64,000 bases of DNA from Maratus speciosus (GCA_963932465.1 OZ010786.1:271592411-271656410); one strand, 5' to 3'. Shown: positions 12,189 to 24,790, counted from the first letter of the stretch. Translations and numbers: made by a program. Notes: a model not told the origin generated them from the sequence alone.

Positions 12189-14540
12189 CAGTGACCTCTC
12201 ACTTATACGACTCTCAGTTATACGACTCTCTCAGTTATATGCCGAATTCTCTCGGTCCCGTCCATGCTTTATGGGAAATAATGCAAAACTTCTCTCAGTT
12301 ATACGACTGCTTCTCTCACTTATACGACGCTTTAAACGGTTCAGGCGATTTTACATTTCTCACTCTAGAATTAATTTTTATAATCTTTAAAGTACAAATC
12401 ATTCACGGTTTCTTACATTTATCCTTTCATTATTGTTAAAGTGTTTATGAATAATGAATAACATTTCTTATCTACCTTCGTTTGTTATTAACGATGAAAT
12501 CTATGGCGGGAGGGTGATTGTATGGAATTCTCTTGTATCTGCCATTTAACAAAAGCCAAATGACTACCTGTAGATCACGTCTCTGTATGGCACTGGTGGA
12601 GAAATCATGGTTTTTGCAAAATGCATTTTCCTGGTAAATTTTAACAGCTTTAAGGAATGCGTCGTCTTTTAGGAAAGAGGTTGTTTTAAGAAAAATAGAC
12701 TTTTATTTTAAACTTAACAAATCGAAAATGGCAGTTCTTGAACATCACTAGAAAAAAATACTAAAGTGGGAACATATCGGAAGCACATCCCAAGCTATTA
12801 TCATGCCAAAAGACCTATGCACGAACAGCCCGCACAGCGAAGGGGAAAAAACGCGTGCGTCGCAAATCGCTACAAGCTTCCGTACTAGACGCGTGAAAGG
12901 TTATTCATTTCGCTGTAACTTTTTCAGTTTGGTGCATGTAGATACCTAAACTGAAAATGTCAAAACGTAAAGCATTAAGCATAAAATTCAAAGTTGAAAC
13001 CATTAAGGAATATGATAAAAATTTACTACAATCAAAGAAGGCATTAGCTGCTTTCTTCAATCTGCCAGAATCGACACTAAAAGAAATTCTGAAAAATAAA
13101 AATGTCATTATAAATGCATCTAAAAATGTCGATTCAAAGAGATCCAGGATACAATGTGGCAGGTTTAAAAAACTGACATCAGCATTAATCGCGTGGTTTA
13201 ACCAAATGCGAGCTTCAGATTTACCGATAGATGGTGTGATTTTAAAAGAAAAGGCTCGCACTCTTACTGAGAAGTATGGAATCGAGAATTTTTCAGCGTC
13301 TTGCGGTGATTCGAGAAGCTAAAAAAAGACATCGACTTTTGTATCGCCGAATCACAGGAGAAAGCGCATGTGTTAATGGAAATGATGTTAGACAATGGTT
13401 GCAAAATCTACTTATGTTAATTAAGGATTAAGGGATCTAAAGACATTTTTAACTGTGATGAAACGGACTGTTTTTCAATCTGATGCCAGATAAGATATTA
13501 TCATACAAAGAAGAACCATGTCAAGGGGGCAGAAAAAGTAAAGAAAGATTAACTATCCTTTTTTGCACAAATAGTGATGGTTCAGAAAAAATAGAACCTT
13601 TAGTAATAGGAAAATCAAGAAAATCTCGATACTTTAAGAATAAAAAATAATTGCCATGTGGCTACAAAAATTTAAAAAATGCATGGATGACATCAGAGAT
13701 TTCCATTGATTTTTTAAAAGAGATGGATGATAAATTTCAAAAACAACAAAGAAAGGTTTTGCTTCTAATGGATCAATGCCCATCACATCCCGATGTAAAA
13801 GATCTGCCGTTTCTGCAGCAAATTAAATTTTAAAATTTGTTTTAGGAAATTCAGTTTTCCCACAAGACCAAACTGTGCAACGAATGAACCTGATATTGAG
13901 AGCGTATGGAATCCTTTAATAACGAAGACTCGAATAAAATGTTTATGGACGAAGGTATTAATTTCAAAGATTATGTAGAATGTGATGATAAACGACTTCT
14001 GTCAGAACTGAGAACTGCTGAAGAAATCTTTGAGGATATTAATAATGAAGACGTGAGCAAAGAGGATGGCCAAGATGAGAGCAGTGTTCCTGCTGTTGTA
14101 AATTTTTCGAAAGCAAGTACCGCTTTAAATAAATTAAAGAATTATGTCCATCAAAATGATTATTCCCAAACTAACTTAAAAGCTTTATTAGACTTAGAGA
14201 AAGACATTTTCTATTTCCATCTACGACAGAAACAAACTAATATCACTTCATTTTTTGAGAAAATCTGATCTGCAAATTTTTAAAATAAATATAGTGGTAA
14301 ATGAACAATTTTGTGAACTTTTTAAACATATTTTATGTTTTATTTTTTAATACATTTTACAAATTTTGTTAAAATATGTTCTTAGTACTCAAAACTTATC
14401 GTTTTTAGTATAGGTAAAATAATTAATGCCTATAAAGTTTGAAACTTGTATTATAAGGCGGTCTCTCACTTATACGACTCTCTCAGTTATACGACTTTTT
14501 TCTACGGTCCCTTGAAAGTCGTATAAGTGAGAGGTAACTT
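12189..14540 (+). mobile_element. pogo/Tigger-type DNA transposon
   Basis: The left TIR CAGTGACCTCTCACTTATAC (from 12189) and right TIR (reverse complement ending 14540, three mismatches near the tip) are flanked by TA at 12187-12188 and 14541-14542, the target preference of pogo elements. Extra direct copies of CTCTCA(C/G)TTATACGAC lie just inside both ends (12197-12330 and 14461-14497), probably transposase-binding repeats. The element is 2,352 bp, normal for the family, and carries a broken transposase. Confidence 0.85.
12957..14268 (+). pseudogene. pogo/Tigger transposase, frameshifted (CENP-B-like)
   Basis: The start MSKRKALSIKFKVETIKEYD is a CENP-B/psq-type helix-turn-helix. It is followed (to about 13300) by a CENPB-type DNA-binding part with W-FNQMRASDLPIDG and LKEKARTLTEKYGI. 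The frame then breaks. The DDE part is readable in pieces: F-CDETD (about 13455) gives the first catalytic Asp, and LLLMDQCPSHP (about 13760) the second. The usual third-Asp region after it is shortened and out of frame. The C-terminal tail is open at 13906-14268. In the family this enzyme cuts and pastes at TA. At least three breaks make this copy inactive. Confidence 0.85.
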
Positions 14541-14699
14541 TATTTCAATTTTTAGTTTCTTTTAATGTAATTTTTAATTGATGTTTTAGTTCTTCTTTGA
14601 AGAACCATCGGATCCAGTCCATTCCAAAGAAAAAACAAGTGGGTAAGTGTGATCACAGATTGCACAGAGGGTTTCGTTTAATATTCCTTTAAAACACTT

Positions 14700-15540
14700 T
14701 ATCCTTTTGCGAAATCTGTTAGTTCCACATTTCGCAACCAGAAAGTGCACTCTATTCTACACAAACCTCTATCCGAAGAAAACTTCGTTTTACAACCTAT
14801 CCGTAGGTATATTAGTCGAGGGGATCGGGTCTATAGCACCCGTGGATGTGTTACTCGATTTGGTGGCGGTCTTAAGCGAGAAATTAAGAAATTTGCTGAA
14901 AGTACTATTCGGAAATAGTGGTAACTAAAATTTTGACATTTTTATCTTTCATAAGTAGCACATGTCTGAGTATATCATAGTCCTCAAAAAACGACATCTA
15001 AAAAGGTCATAAACGCTATTTTTTTAAAAAAGAAATCCGGCGCCCCTCCCCCGCCCTCCACTCACAGGAAATTGCATGCACCATTATTTTATAAGCTTTT
15101 TATTATGTGTCATGAAGTATCTTAAAGTTGCAAACAGATCGCCTTGTTATATTTCCTAATTTTAACAAAATCGCGTTATGTTAGTTCCGCATTCCACCAC
15201 CAGGGAGCGCACTCTATTGTTAATAAAAGCATATCTGAACGAAACTTTTTTGCGCAACCTCTCCGTAGATACGTCATCGGGAGGTTGGCGGTGCGGTCTT
15301 AACCAAGAATTTAAAACATTTTCTCCGGTAACAAACGCTAAGATTTAATAAATAAATCTAGTCCCCCCCCCTCCACTCCTCGAAATATCACACTCCATTC
15401 TTTTTTACACTTTTTCTTATGTGTTATAAAGTATCTTAAAGTTTCAAACACATCGAGTGGCGGTCTTAACCAATAATTTAAGATATTTCCTGAAATTGCT
15501 ATTCGGAAATAGTGGTATGAACAATTATAAAGCATTTCAT
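14700..15540. repeat. Diverged local repeats with TCGGAAATAGTGGTA ends
   Basis: A block with TGTTAGTTCC, CACTCTATT, AACCT-TCCGTAG, TGGCGGTCTTAA and ACTATTCGGAAATAGTGGTA recurs at about 14715-14930, 15180-15325 (partial) and 15445-15517 (partial). The stretches between (TTATGTGT-ATAAAGTATCTTAAAG near 15105 and 15416) are also repeated. No protein is recognisable. Confidence 0.65.
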
Positions 15541-16250
15541 ACTGAATAATTAATACTTATCTCATAGCCCGCCGTCGAAAAACCCACGCAAATTGTTAGA
15601 TTTCCTAATTTAAATGAAATCTCCGCTAAAAAAGCACGTGCCTCCATCTTAATCTTTCATGTGATGGAAATAAAAAGAATTAATTAAATAATAATTAATA
15701 TCTCAGCTTGTAATTAAGCTATCTCTTTGAACCGGGTATGTATGAAATCTGTGAGAGATTTCCCGGCCGGATGTCGAAAAATTTTATCGAAAAATTTAAT
15801 ATTTAAAAGGTTTAAATTTCGTATTAGAATGTTCTCTGCTTAAATTTCTCCCGCGCGATATGTCTGAAACATGACGGCAGCATGATTGTCTGAAACATGA
15901 TTGTCTTTTCAAATACAGAAATTAAATTTTTATCGATCGATTTTTAGTGGATTTTTTGCGTTCTACCCTACGCAGAAAATTGAAATTCATACCAAAATAA
16001 AGTAGAATTTTTTCCGCGTATTTCTATACCTGTTACGAATTTGTACGACCGATACTTCCGCAGATGAGATTCCGCTTTTTAAATGCCCACTTCATTTATT
16101 GCTTAAATTACTCCGTGGTAACCCTGCATCGGCTGATTTTATGGAGCATCCGCCGAATTTACTGGCAACCCTTAGGAAAAACTCCGGATGATTTGTAAGT
16201 GCGTCCGAAGCTGCGTTCAAAAGGTTGATTGGTTAATTTTAGAATTTAAT
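15541..16250. other. No recognisable gene
   Basis: AT-rich sequence. TGTCTGAAACATGA occurs twice near 15859-15903. Nothing else stands out. Confidence 0.5.
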
Positions 16251-16470
16251 TAGCCCATAATTAGGTTAATTACCAACTTTTTCAAAATTTTATGATTTGT
16301 TGCTTGATGTGAGGTGTTCAGCTATAAGTACCCTAAATTTCAAGTCTCTAACATGCATAGTTTCTGAGAACGGGCTCTGTGACGGACAAAAAGACGGACG
16401 GACAGACAGACAGAGGAGCGAGACGAATAGGGTTTCGTCAGATGAACGAAACCCTAAAAATATAATTCGA
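16250..16470. repeat. Dispersed repeat with GACGGACAGACAGACAG core
   Basis: The block ends in GACGGACAAAAAGACGGACG, further GACA units, then GAGCGAGACGAATAGGGTTTC and GAAACCCTAAAAA. The AGGGTTTCGT/ACGAAACCCT arms form an inverted repeat. Similar GACAGACA-type pieces occur at about 25345-25440, 42420-42450 (opposite strand) and 48448. Such repeats are common in arthropod intergenic DNA; the class is uncertain. Confidence 0.6.
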
Positions 16471-18582
16471 AATATCTGTTTAAGAGCTACGCCTGACCAT
16501 TTCTTAAACACATACTCTTATTTCAAAAATCCATTATGTCTCAATTTGTGGAAAATCCCCACCATCCAACAGCTAAAATGTAACTCATTTAGAGCTAGTA
16601 TATCGCCGATTACTCACTATATCACCGTTTTCTTTCGGAAATTTTACGGTATTTAGCAGTACTTTTTATATGAGTTAAATATATAGTTGACTCTTTAATT
16701 ATAAAAAAATATTTTTGTTATGTTTCGCACATTCGTAGTAGAAAATTCTTTCATACAGATGCCCTCTGATTGCAGTATATTGCTGCTACTGTAGATTGCC
16801 AAGTTTCTTAAAGTGTCGTTAAATTTGGTTGAAAAAATTACATGCTATAAAGAAAACGAGAAACTAAAACTGGTATATATTAAGGAACACTTCGCAACAT
16901 TTACAGAATACCTACTCTTAGGAATTTTCACTTTTTCATGCGATGAAATGAAATATCCAAATAAATAATTTAACACTAGAACGCCCGATGGAGTCGTTTC
17001 GACTCCAAATGCTCCTAAAACACCCATATCTCTGAGAAATTTTGATTTTTTTTCTCCCGCTTCCTTGACTTTTATTATTTTTATAATCTCTATTTATTCT
17101 GAAATTTATAAATTATTTGCACATTTAATAAATTGATAATGAGGCATTACCCATAGAACGCCCAACGGAGTCGAATCGACTCCAAAGTAAGATTTGTAAA
17201 ATGCTTTCATTATTTTTGCGTAACATGACCTTGGGATTCCTAATATTTTTATCTGTTATCAGGAAAGTAAATGTTTTTACTCCTCTTTTCTCTACACCCC
17301 TTTTGTTGAGAAAAATGGTTAGTTCCATGCACCTGCTGAAATGATTGCGTACTGCTTGCGAAATTCTTTGTATCATTCGAATTGAATTTTTGTTTCAATT
17401 TTTATCAGTCTTGTGTTTCAGCATAACTAAGCAACTCCGTTCTTCCTTTTTATTAGAAATAAAACATAATGTCACGGAAAAAAATTCTAACACCAGACGA
17501 AATAACTGCTCTATTACGAGAGCTTTCAGATAATGAATCTGAAGGTGGGAGTTATCAGAAAATGAAAACGAAATTCAATAAATTAGTATTGGAAATAATT
17601 CTTCATCAAATTCCGATACAAATGAAGATGCGCTAATTATTGCATCTGAAAGAGATGGAATTCATGTCGCTCCAGATGGCACACAATGGAAAATTTGTGC
17701 AAATAAGAAAATTTCTGGAAGATATCATGTGTCAGACTACTGGACCAACTATTTATGCTAAGGAATTCGTGAAATCTGAAAGCATTTTGAGTGCATGGCT
17801 GTTATTTGTAGATAAAAAAATGCTGGAACCAATACAAAGATGCACAGAAACAGAGGCAAGACGTGTTCTTGAAACCGATAACTGGACAGCTACGTTAGGC
17901 GAGCTATATGCCTTTATTGGAATTTTGTATGCCCGAGGTGCATGTGGTGCAAATGGAATTGATATTCATTCTTTGTGGTCAAACTCATGGGGTTTGAATT
18001 TTTGCACTGAAACTATGGGAAGAAATAGGTTTTGTGAAATTTTACGCTTTTTATTCGATTTGAAATCTACCAGATCTATACGCTTAAAAACAGATAAATT
18101 TGGAATGATATCTGATATATGGAATGGATTCACAGAAAACTGTATTGCCTGTTTCAAGCCTGGTGAAAATATAACAATAGATGAACAGTTATTTCCAAGC
18201 AAAACGCGTTGTCCTTTCACGCAATTCATACCTTCAAAAGCGGATAAATACGGACAAAAGTTTTGGCTTGCAGTAGACCTTCGAATAAAGTACTTTCTGA
18301 ATGCGTTCCCTTATTTAGGCAAATGTGAAGAACGGCCTTCAGATCAAACTTTATCAGAATATGTAGTTATGCGATTGATGCAGCCATTTCTAAACAAAGG
18401 CATTAACGTCACGGTTGATAATTATTTCACGTCACTGCGTTTGGCTAAACAACTGAAAAAGAAAGGTACTAGTTTAGTAGGCACTATGAGAAAAACTAGG
18501 AGAGAAATTCCAAAAACTTTGAAAGATTCGAAAGATAAATTATACTAAACAAAATTTCTAAAACACGAAGAAACCGGTACTA

Positions 18583-20554
18583 CCCAGCAAACACATACAT
18601 TTCGGCATACGATCGGACCGCAGCTGGCAGTGTCGGTTAAGTGTCGGCATGGGCACAGTGGTTTCGGTGAAGTGTCGGCAACATGTCGGCAACTGAAACT
18701 CAAGAATGTGCTTTTTCGACTGCCGGTTACTGTAATCGGTCCCCTTATGGTTATATATCGGCAAGCGACTTACACCGGCAAGTGACTCAGGACCGGTATG
18801 TTATTTCTGATAGTGGCCCGATTAGATTTGCCAACATCGGTCCAAATTCGGAATTGTTACTCGTAGCCGACATTTTTTTTTCTTTTTCTTAATTTTGTTT
18901 GAGTTTGAGTTTTGATAAGATTTGTATATTTCATGTAAAATTCTAACAGTGGTAAACAAAAAAAAAAAAAAAGTCAAAAATAGCCTAAATTTATTTTTTT
19001 TAAAAAAGTTGTTACTGAATTCATTTTATAAAGGACTTACAGTTATTTGAATCACCAAAAGAGTTTTTTATATCGCTTATTAAAATTATTATTCATTTTA
19101 AACTTAATCGTAGAAAAAAAGCTATGTTTCTTTTTTTTTATTTAAAAATCAAATTATTAAAAAGTGTTTAAAATTATTTTACAAGCTATAAAAATAAAAA
19201 TAAAAACTACCCAAATTTTTAGCATTAAAATTTAAAAGAAAGATTCAGAAAATTAACGCTTCTAAAAAAATATTTACCACAGAAGAAAAAAAGAAAGAAA
19301 GATAAATTAACATTTCTATGTTATTTGATGATTAAAAAAGGTTGATAAGTAAAATAATCATTATTGCTAGATAATCACTAGAAATATATTCTACATGAAA
19401 TCATTCAATGACAAAAAATGAACTCTTATTCTAATTAAAAGTGATTAATTACCAACTTATATTTTTATTAAAATTAGTTTTTCTATGTTACAAATATATA
19501 TTTCTATAACAGAAAAAGCTCTGAAATTCGCTTATTTTATTTAGTAAGCATTCTTAAATTTATAAGAAATATTCAGAAATATCCCCCATTTAAAAATTAT
19601 CTTCCAAAAGAAAAAAAATATGTAAATTAATATTTATTTTATTTTTAAATTAAAAATATTGATAAGTAACAAATTAATATTGCAACATACTCATTAAATA
19701 TATGTTCTTTAAATCATCAAAACAGACTGAACTCTTATTCTAATTTAAAATTAATTAATTACCAACTTTTTATTTATTAAAATAAATTTTTCCATGTTAA
19801 AAATATATATTTTATAAATTAAAGCAACGCAACGCACGTAGTTACATTATAATTCCTAATAAGAAAATTTGATTAACTGAACAAAACTTCTAAAAATATT
19901 TTTTTATGCTTAATTATTCTTAAATTTATAAGAAAAACCAATTCATTTGCTTTAACAAATTCACTAAGATATTTATTTCATTCATTTAAATATTAAATTA
20001 ACTTTTAAATACACGCGCCTAAGACAATTACAAATAAATAAATAAAAAATAGTAAAATAAAAACACTTAAAAATTCTAATTTTCCCATCTACCAATTACC
20101 TTCAACGACAAACGATTACTTATTGATATGTCTTCCCCTTATTACCTCATATAATCCTCCCCTGACCGAGTCTCTCTGGCCAAGTGGTTAAGGCCTCTGA
20201 TTCCTGTCCTTGGGTTCGTGGGATCAAATCCCGCCCCTTCCCCAGCTGAAATACGTTCCTTTCAAATATACTTCCACGATGGCTCGTAGATGGCGCCATC
20301 AGAACAATTTTTTTTTTCAATTTATGCTGGTGTCGGGCTGAGGCCGGCTTTCGTATGGATAGCTATCGGCGTGCTGTCGGCATAGAGTTCTGCCGATACC
20401 GGACCGGCTACGTGCCTCATGAATCGGGCCGCATTCGCGCGGCGTATCAAAAAAGATACGGAACCGGTAGCGGCAAGCGGTATCGTGCCAGTACCGCCGG
20501 TAGTGGCAAGCGGCGGTCGCCCGATTGCTTACCGATAGCTCTGTGTTTGCTGGG
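18583..20554. mobile_element. Non-autonomous TA-flanked DNA transposon inside piggyBac
   Basis: CCCAGCAAACACA at 18583 is mirrored by TGTGTTTGCTGGG ending 20554, and TA flanks both sides (18581-18582, 20555-20556). Removing the element and one TA puts the host transposase back in phase, so the boundaries are exact. About 280 bases at each end are GC-richer and filled with TGTCGGCA/TGCCGATA/CCGGTA words (subterminal repeats). The middle (about 18900-20150) is very AT-rich. No transposase was seen. The superfamily is undetermined; TA targets fit Tc1/mariner-like or other TA-specific families. Confidence 0.85.
20170..20317 (+). repeat. tRNA-derived SINE-like sequence
   Basis: TGGCCAAGTGGTTAAGG (20177-20193) matches a tRNA Ser/Leu-type A box. 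GTGGG-ATCAAAT-CCCGC (about 20218-20234) forms a T arm with a 7-base loop, a B-box-like element. The 3' side does not pair with GTCTCTC to make an acceptor stem, and the sequence runs on to a T-rich tract at 20308-20317. It therefore looks like a SINE head and body and not a working tRNA gene. Confidence 0.6.
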
Positions 20555-21342
20555 TACTCTAACCGTGTATCAAGGAAAGAGAAAGAAAAATGTTATTATT
20601 CTTATCACTCTCCACCCATTCATTGATATTGAAAACAACGAAAAGAAAACCCCAGAAACTGTTAGATTTTATAATGAAACTAAGTGCGGTGTTGACGTTA
20701 TTGATCAAATGGCTAGGAAATATTCAGTGTAGGCGCCCTCCAGAAGATGGCCTGTGCATACTTTTTACAATCTCTTAGATTTAGCAGCAATAAATGCCAT
20801 GATCATTTTTAAAGAAGTTACCGGAGAAACAAAAATAAGCAGACAAGCATTTATTCATTTATTAGAAGATGAATTGCGTCAAAATTATACATCTGCATAA
20901 AATAAACCAACAACAAAAAGACTCGCTGATACATCATCTCAAACAAAATCCCTAAAGAGAAGAAAATGCGAAGTAAAACTATGTAAAGGCAACATGACTT
21001 TCAATGATTGCATAACATGCAAGAAAATGGTTTGTGGAAAATGTTTGGCCAAAACTGACTGCACTCGCAAAAACTGTATTTCAGATTGAAAATTCAAAAC
21101 GATTCTGTAAGTATTTCCTTTGAAAATATTTTCCAATTTCTTAAAAATGCGTATATAAATATTGTTCTTTCAATTGTAATACATATATATGAATCTTAAA
21201 TTCAAATATAAATATTATATTTACATTCTTCTATTCATTTCTATGCGTTTCGTTTATTTTTTCTCTTTTAAAACAGACAGGAGTCGAAGCGACTCCCGCG
21301 GGCGTTCTAGGGGGAAAATGGTAGCGGGCGTTCTAGTGTTAA

Positions 21343-23110
21343 AAAACACGCAACACAACAGAAAATTATTTTCTGCTATTGTTGTCCATATCTGTAGTGT
21401 ATGCGAATTCTTTTGTCCAGCTATGTATATGATGTGTATAATTTATACACCACACGTAATATAATAAAAATGAATTAAGTTTAAAAATACATGCTACAGC
21501 TGAAAACGCACTTCCAGCAATTATCACACGTAATCGGTCTTCTAACCGAATCCTTTTATTGTGTCTGTAAATAGAATGAACTCTTACCCTATAGGCTAAA
21601 ACAATCATGTTGTAATACAGCCCACATTGATCTATATCCATTTCTCTATGTTTTATGTAACATAACGTCTCTAAAATGCATCGCAAGTGCATTTTCCTCA
21701 TTCATCATAATGTAATGGAATTTTCTTTTGCGTCACTGAAAATGAACTATACATGCTACTTATACTATACTCCACAAAAAAAATGCTTTAGTCGACATCA
21801 GATGCGCATAATGATGTCTTTAGGTTTCAATTATCGTAACTTCATTAAAATCCACCGCAATGATTGTACCCTGTAAACATAAAGTAACGAAATTATTTAA
21901 TGTGTCCTTGTCCACGAGCCGTAAATGCTACAAACTTAATTTTCAATAGCAAATGTTCTATGTTGAACCTCATGAACATACACGAATTACATAATAATCC
22001 GAGTATATTTATTAAAGTTAGATTACTTACAGACGGCCAGTTAGCCAGACGGAAATTTTTCAACTATGTTGGAAAATATTAAAATCATTCTGAAATTCCT
22101 TAAAGAACTTTTATGTCTCCGTGTATATACGAGCTATTTTTACACAAATAATCCTAAATATTTAACAAGGCCCTACTCGTCATTTGATAAATCTACAGAA
22201 ACGTTCGACATTTTATTTTACAGGTGACCACAAATGTGTTTTTTTTATTATTATTTATTCTTGTTCTCCCAATTGCCTTCGTGAACAATCCTTCGCTGAA
22301 AAATATGAGGTCAAACAAGTTCTTTTTATTCCTGAGGTTCCCAAAGTATTTTTCAATTTTTACTCACGATATTAGACAAAATGTCTAAAATGCAAAGTGT
22401 CCGGTGACTTTTGGTCATATAGTGGTAGTGTAGATATGGTATTGACACTCACTTTATTATTATCCGTATTAAAAATGAGCATGTGACATTATCAATATGA
22501 TCATTATATTTATATATATCTATATAAATATAAAATATTTTATTTATAATTTATTGAAAATATTCTATCTATCTTTGTCCCCTTAGAATATTATTAAAAT
22601 CGTCTGTTAAAAAAATAACTCCATATCAGACGAATGCCGTTCTGATTTTGTGGAATTGTGACACTAACATCTTTTATAAAATGTTTTTACAAAGTAATTT
22701 GTGAGCGTTCCGTTCTTTTGAGGAATGTGTATGTAAATTAAGAAGTTCATCTGTAAATATGTGATAATTTTTTCGGTGAAAACTCGTTTTGTGCAGTATT
22801 TTCATCGCTTGCTAATTTTAAATTGATTTTCTCGGCACTGAGAGGTAATGACAGCACTCTTGTTGATTAACCGCTCATTTTAATTACGGTACGTTGCTGT
22901 TTTTTAATAAGCAACCTGAGTGCATAAATTCCTCCTCAGCGTCAGTGAATTCCTGATCTGTGGAATGTATCAGCCTTAATTTATTAGTTGTATCAGATTT
23001 ATCCAGCTAACCACCAGCATAAAAAACTTTGGTAATCAAGTAATACTTACACCTTGCTTAAAATGGAGTCTCACTTTAGTCGACAGCTGCAATAATCTCA
23101 CATGTGTGTA
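21343..23110. other. No recognisable gene
   Basis: AT-rich sequence. Short ORFs here have no recognisable domains. The 21470-21880 part has loose similarity in style to the dispersed repeat at 24240-24790 but no clear boundary. Confidence 0.5.
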
Positions 23111-23114
23111 TTAA

Positions 23115-23314
23115 CACTAGAACGCCCAGAAATTTTACTCAAGTTTCATAAAAGTATTTGACACCAGAATTTTTATTTAAAATTATTTGACTGATTTATT
23201 TAACGTAAATCTGCGTTGTTTAAATTTTACTTATTTTATGAAAGAATTTCTGGTCCCAGTTTGCATTTAAGCATATGGTCGGAGTCGGGTCGACTCCTTC
23301 CGGGCGTTCTAGTG
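23115..23314. mobile_element. piggyBac-derived MITE, 200 bp
   Basis: TTAA-CACTAGAACGCCC (23111-23127) faces GGGCGTTCTAGTG-TTAA (23302-23318), the same TIR as the piggyBac element at 16974-21338. It also keeps one GGAGTCG-GGT-CGACTCC palindrome at 23281-23297. It has no coding capacity and would have been mobilised in trans by the related transposase. Confidence 0.92.
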
Positions 23315-23318
23315 TTAA

Positions 23319-24235
23319 AATGTAAAATAAATCTGCTGGTGTTTTAGGAAAAAATATACTGCTTGCAATAACACAACTGCAAATCTGCCATTTTACAGAA
23401 AACTTGCCTGCTAGCAGAAAAGTTTTATTTTAACCCTCTAACTAAGAGTTTGGGGCGTAATATTCCGTTCACTAAGCTCCAGGTTTCACAGCAATACAAG
23501 CAATATTTAAGATAATATAATTCTATAGATTTAATAAAATTTAAATACATGGAAGAATGATTAATACGCTCAAGGATCACATTCATATTTGTAATTAAGT
23601 TTTTTTTATATTATTGAAATAATCATATTTTATTAGCATTTTAAAAAAAAATGCAAAGAAAACAACATTACAATTTTACCCTTTTTCAAGACGCTCGGAG
23701 GGTTTTAAGCTCAATAAAATAACAGAGAAAGTTCATAATAAATAGAAATATTATCTGTAAAACAAATAGTAATATTTTGTTATCTTAACAAAGCGTTTTC
23801 TAAAATGTAATCTATAAATTTTATTCCCAGTCATTTAAAAACTTTATCTACCCTTAGTACGAGTCAACACTTAAGAAGGCAGTAATTATATGTTTTCAAA
23901 CGAGTTGCATGAATTACGTATTGTTTGATTTATTATGGACAAAAATAAAAATAAATTTATGATAAAGTGGTAATACATACTCTAATAGTTTTTTAGCCTC
24001 TTCTGTTTCAAATTACAAAATAAATACAAAATAGACAAAATAGATTGTGAAATGTCTGTCTAGAAATCCTAGAAAGGATGTTTTGTCATTGGAAGATGTA
24101 ACTTCAAATGATTTGCTTCTGATTATTTACATAACTCTTCCTACGTGCATCTAATATAATGTTATCGACTTTAGGAAATATCTTTCAATAGATTTTAAAT
24201 ATAGACTTTTGATTTTAATTCACCTGTGGCTCACT
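23319..24235. other. No recognisable gene
   Basis: AT-rich sequence with no domain, repeat boundary or RNA gene seen. Confidence 0.5.
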
Positions 24236-24239
24236 TTTG

Positions 24240-24790
24240 AGCATTTTGTATTATGCACGATGGTTTGTGTTATACACTGAGGAAATTATGTATGGGCATA
24301 TAATGACATACGAGTTTCAACATAAAACCAACTCATTAAAGCATCGAAAAAACACAAAAAGAATGAAAAATCATGCTTAACGCATAGGTTGTAGGCATTA
24401 TTCAACACATTCAAAATACTGTAACGAAAATCCACCGTTTAAAAAGGTAGCATATGATACCTAAGTAAACAAGATATGACAAGGGATTACTCTCCCCTGG
24501 AGAATCAGCTGTCTAAGAAAGCAATTTGGAAAACGCATAACATGTTTCAAAACCGAATTTCAGGAATTACTAACAATAGAGAGAAAAATATACGAAATCT
24601 GTGGTGAAACCATGTATATTATCTATAGATTCGTATGTATACTAAATAGAATGCTAAAATTTAGTTGAGTTAGGAAACGCATAGCACAGTTGTATACCCC
24701 TTCAGCAATTTCCATCAATAAACTAAAAGGTACTCTAAATTTTTTACGCTGTCCTTTATATTATCTATAGTATTTGTACACACCAAGTAA
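24240..24790 (+). repeat. Dispersed AT-rich repeat family, copy 1
   Basis: It shares a diverged sequence with 58560-58925 and with the reverse complement of 61950-62330: AATCATGC-TAA-GCATA, then CAACACAT-C, later TTTCAGCAATT and a CTGT(A/C)-TAT(C/T)ATCTATAG block. Alignment by eye only; exact ends are not defined. Confidence 0.5.

Larger units (their letters stand above)
17469..21089 (+). pseudogene. piggyBac-like transposase, frameshifted and split
   Basis: The likely start is 17469. The N-terminal region is broken by frameshifts between about 17540 and 17760. The core is open at 17640-18548. It includes ITIDEQLFPSKTR (first catalytic Asp), KFWLAVD and VTVDNYFTS (second Asp). The coding sequence stops where another element has inserted. 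It resumes in phase at 20557, with TKCGVDVIDQMARKYS (third Asp), a frameshift near 20730, and a cysteine-rich C-terminal zinc-binding tail (about 20970-21089, ending NCISD then TGA). The known role is excision and insertion at TTAA. The insertion and frameshifts make it inactive. Confidence 0.92.
16974..21338 (+). mobile_element. piggyBac-type transposon, TTAA ends, interrupted
   Basis: TTAA-CACTAGAACGCCCG (16970-16987) is mirrored by CGGGCGTTCTAGTG-TTAA (21325-21342), giving 14-bp perfect TIRs at TTAA targets, which is diagnostic for piggyBac. Inside each end is a second TIR-like copy (17154-17163; 21300-21310). GGAGTCG-NNN-CGACTCC palindromes occur at 16990-17006, 17167-17183 and 21280-21296. 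The transposase is in the + orientation and split by another transposon at 18583-20554. Without that insertion the element would be about 2.4 kb, normal for the family. Confidence 0.93.

Noticed and set aside
16297..16656. 119-codon ORF on plus strand
   Set aside because: It runs across the GACGGACAGACA dispersed repeat. The product has no domain.
20170..20242. Functional tRNA gene
   Set aside because: A-box and T-arm signals exist but the acceptor stem cannot pair and no proper anticodon arm forms. Better explained as a SINE head.
20355..20732. 125-codon ORF as an independent protein
   Set aside because: It is a chance fusion of the right end of the nested transposon with the resumed piggyBac frame.
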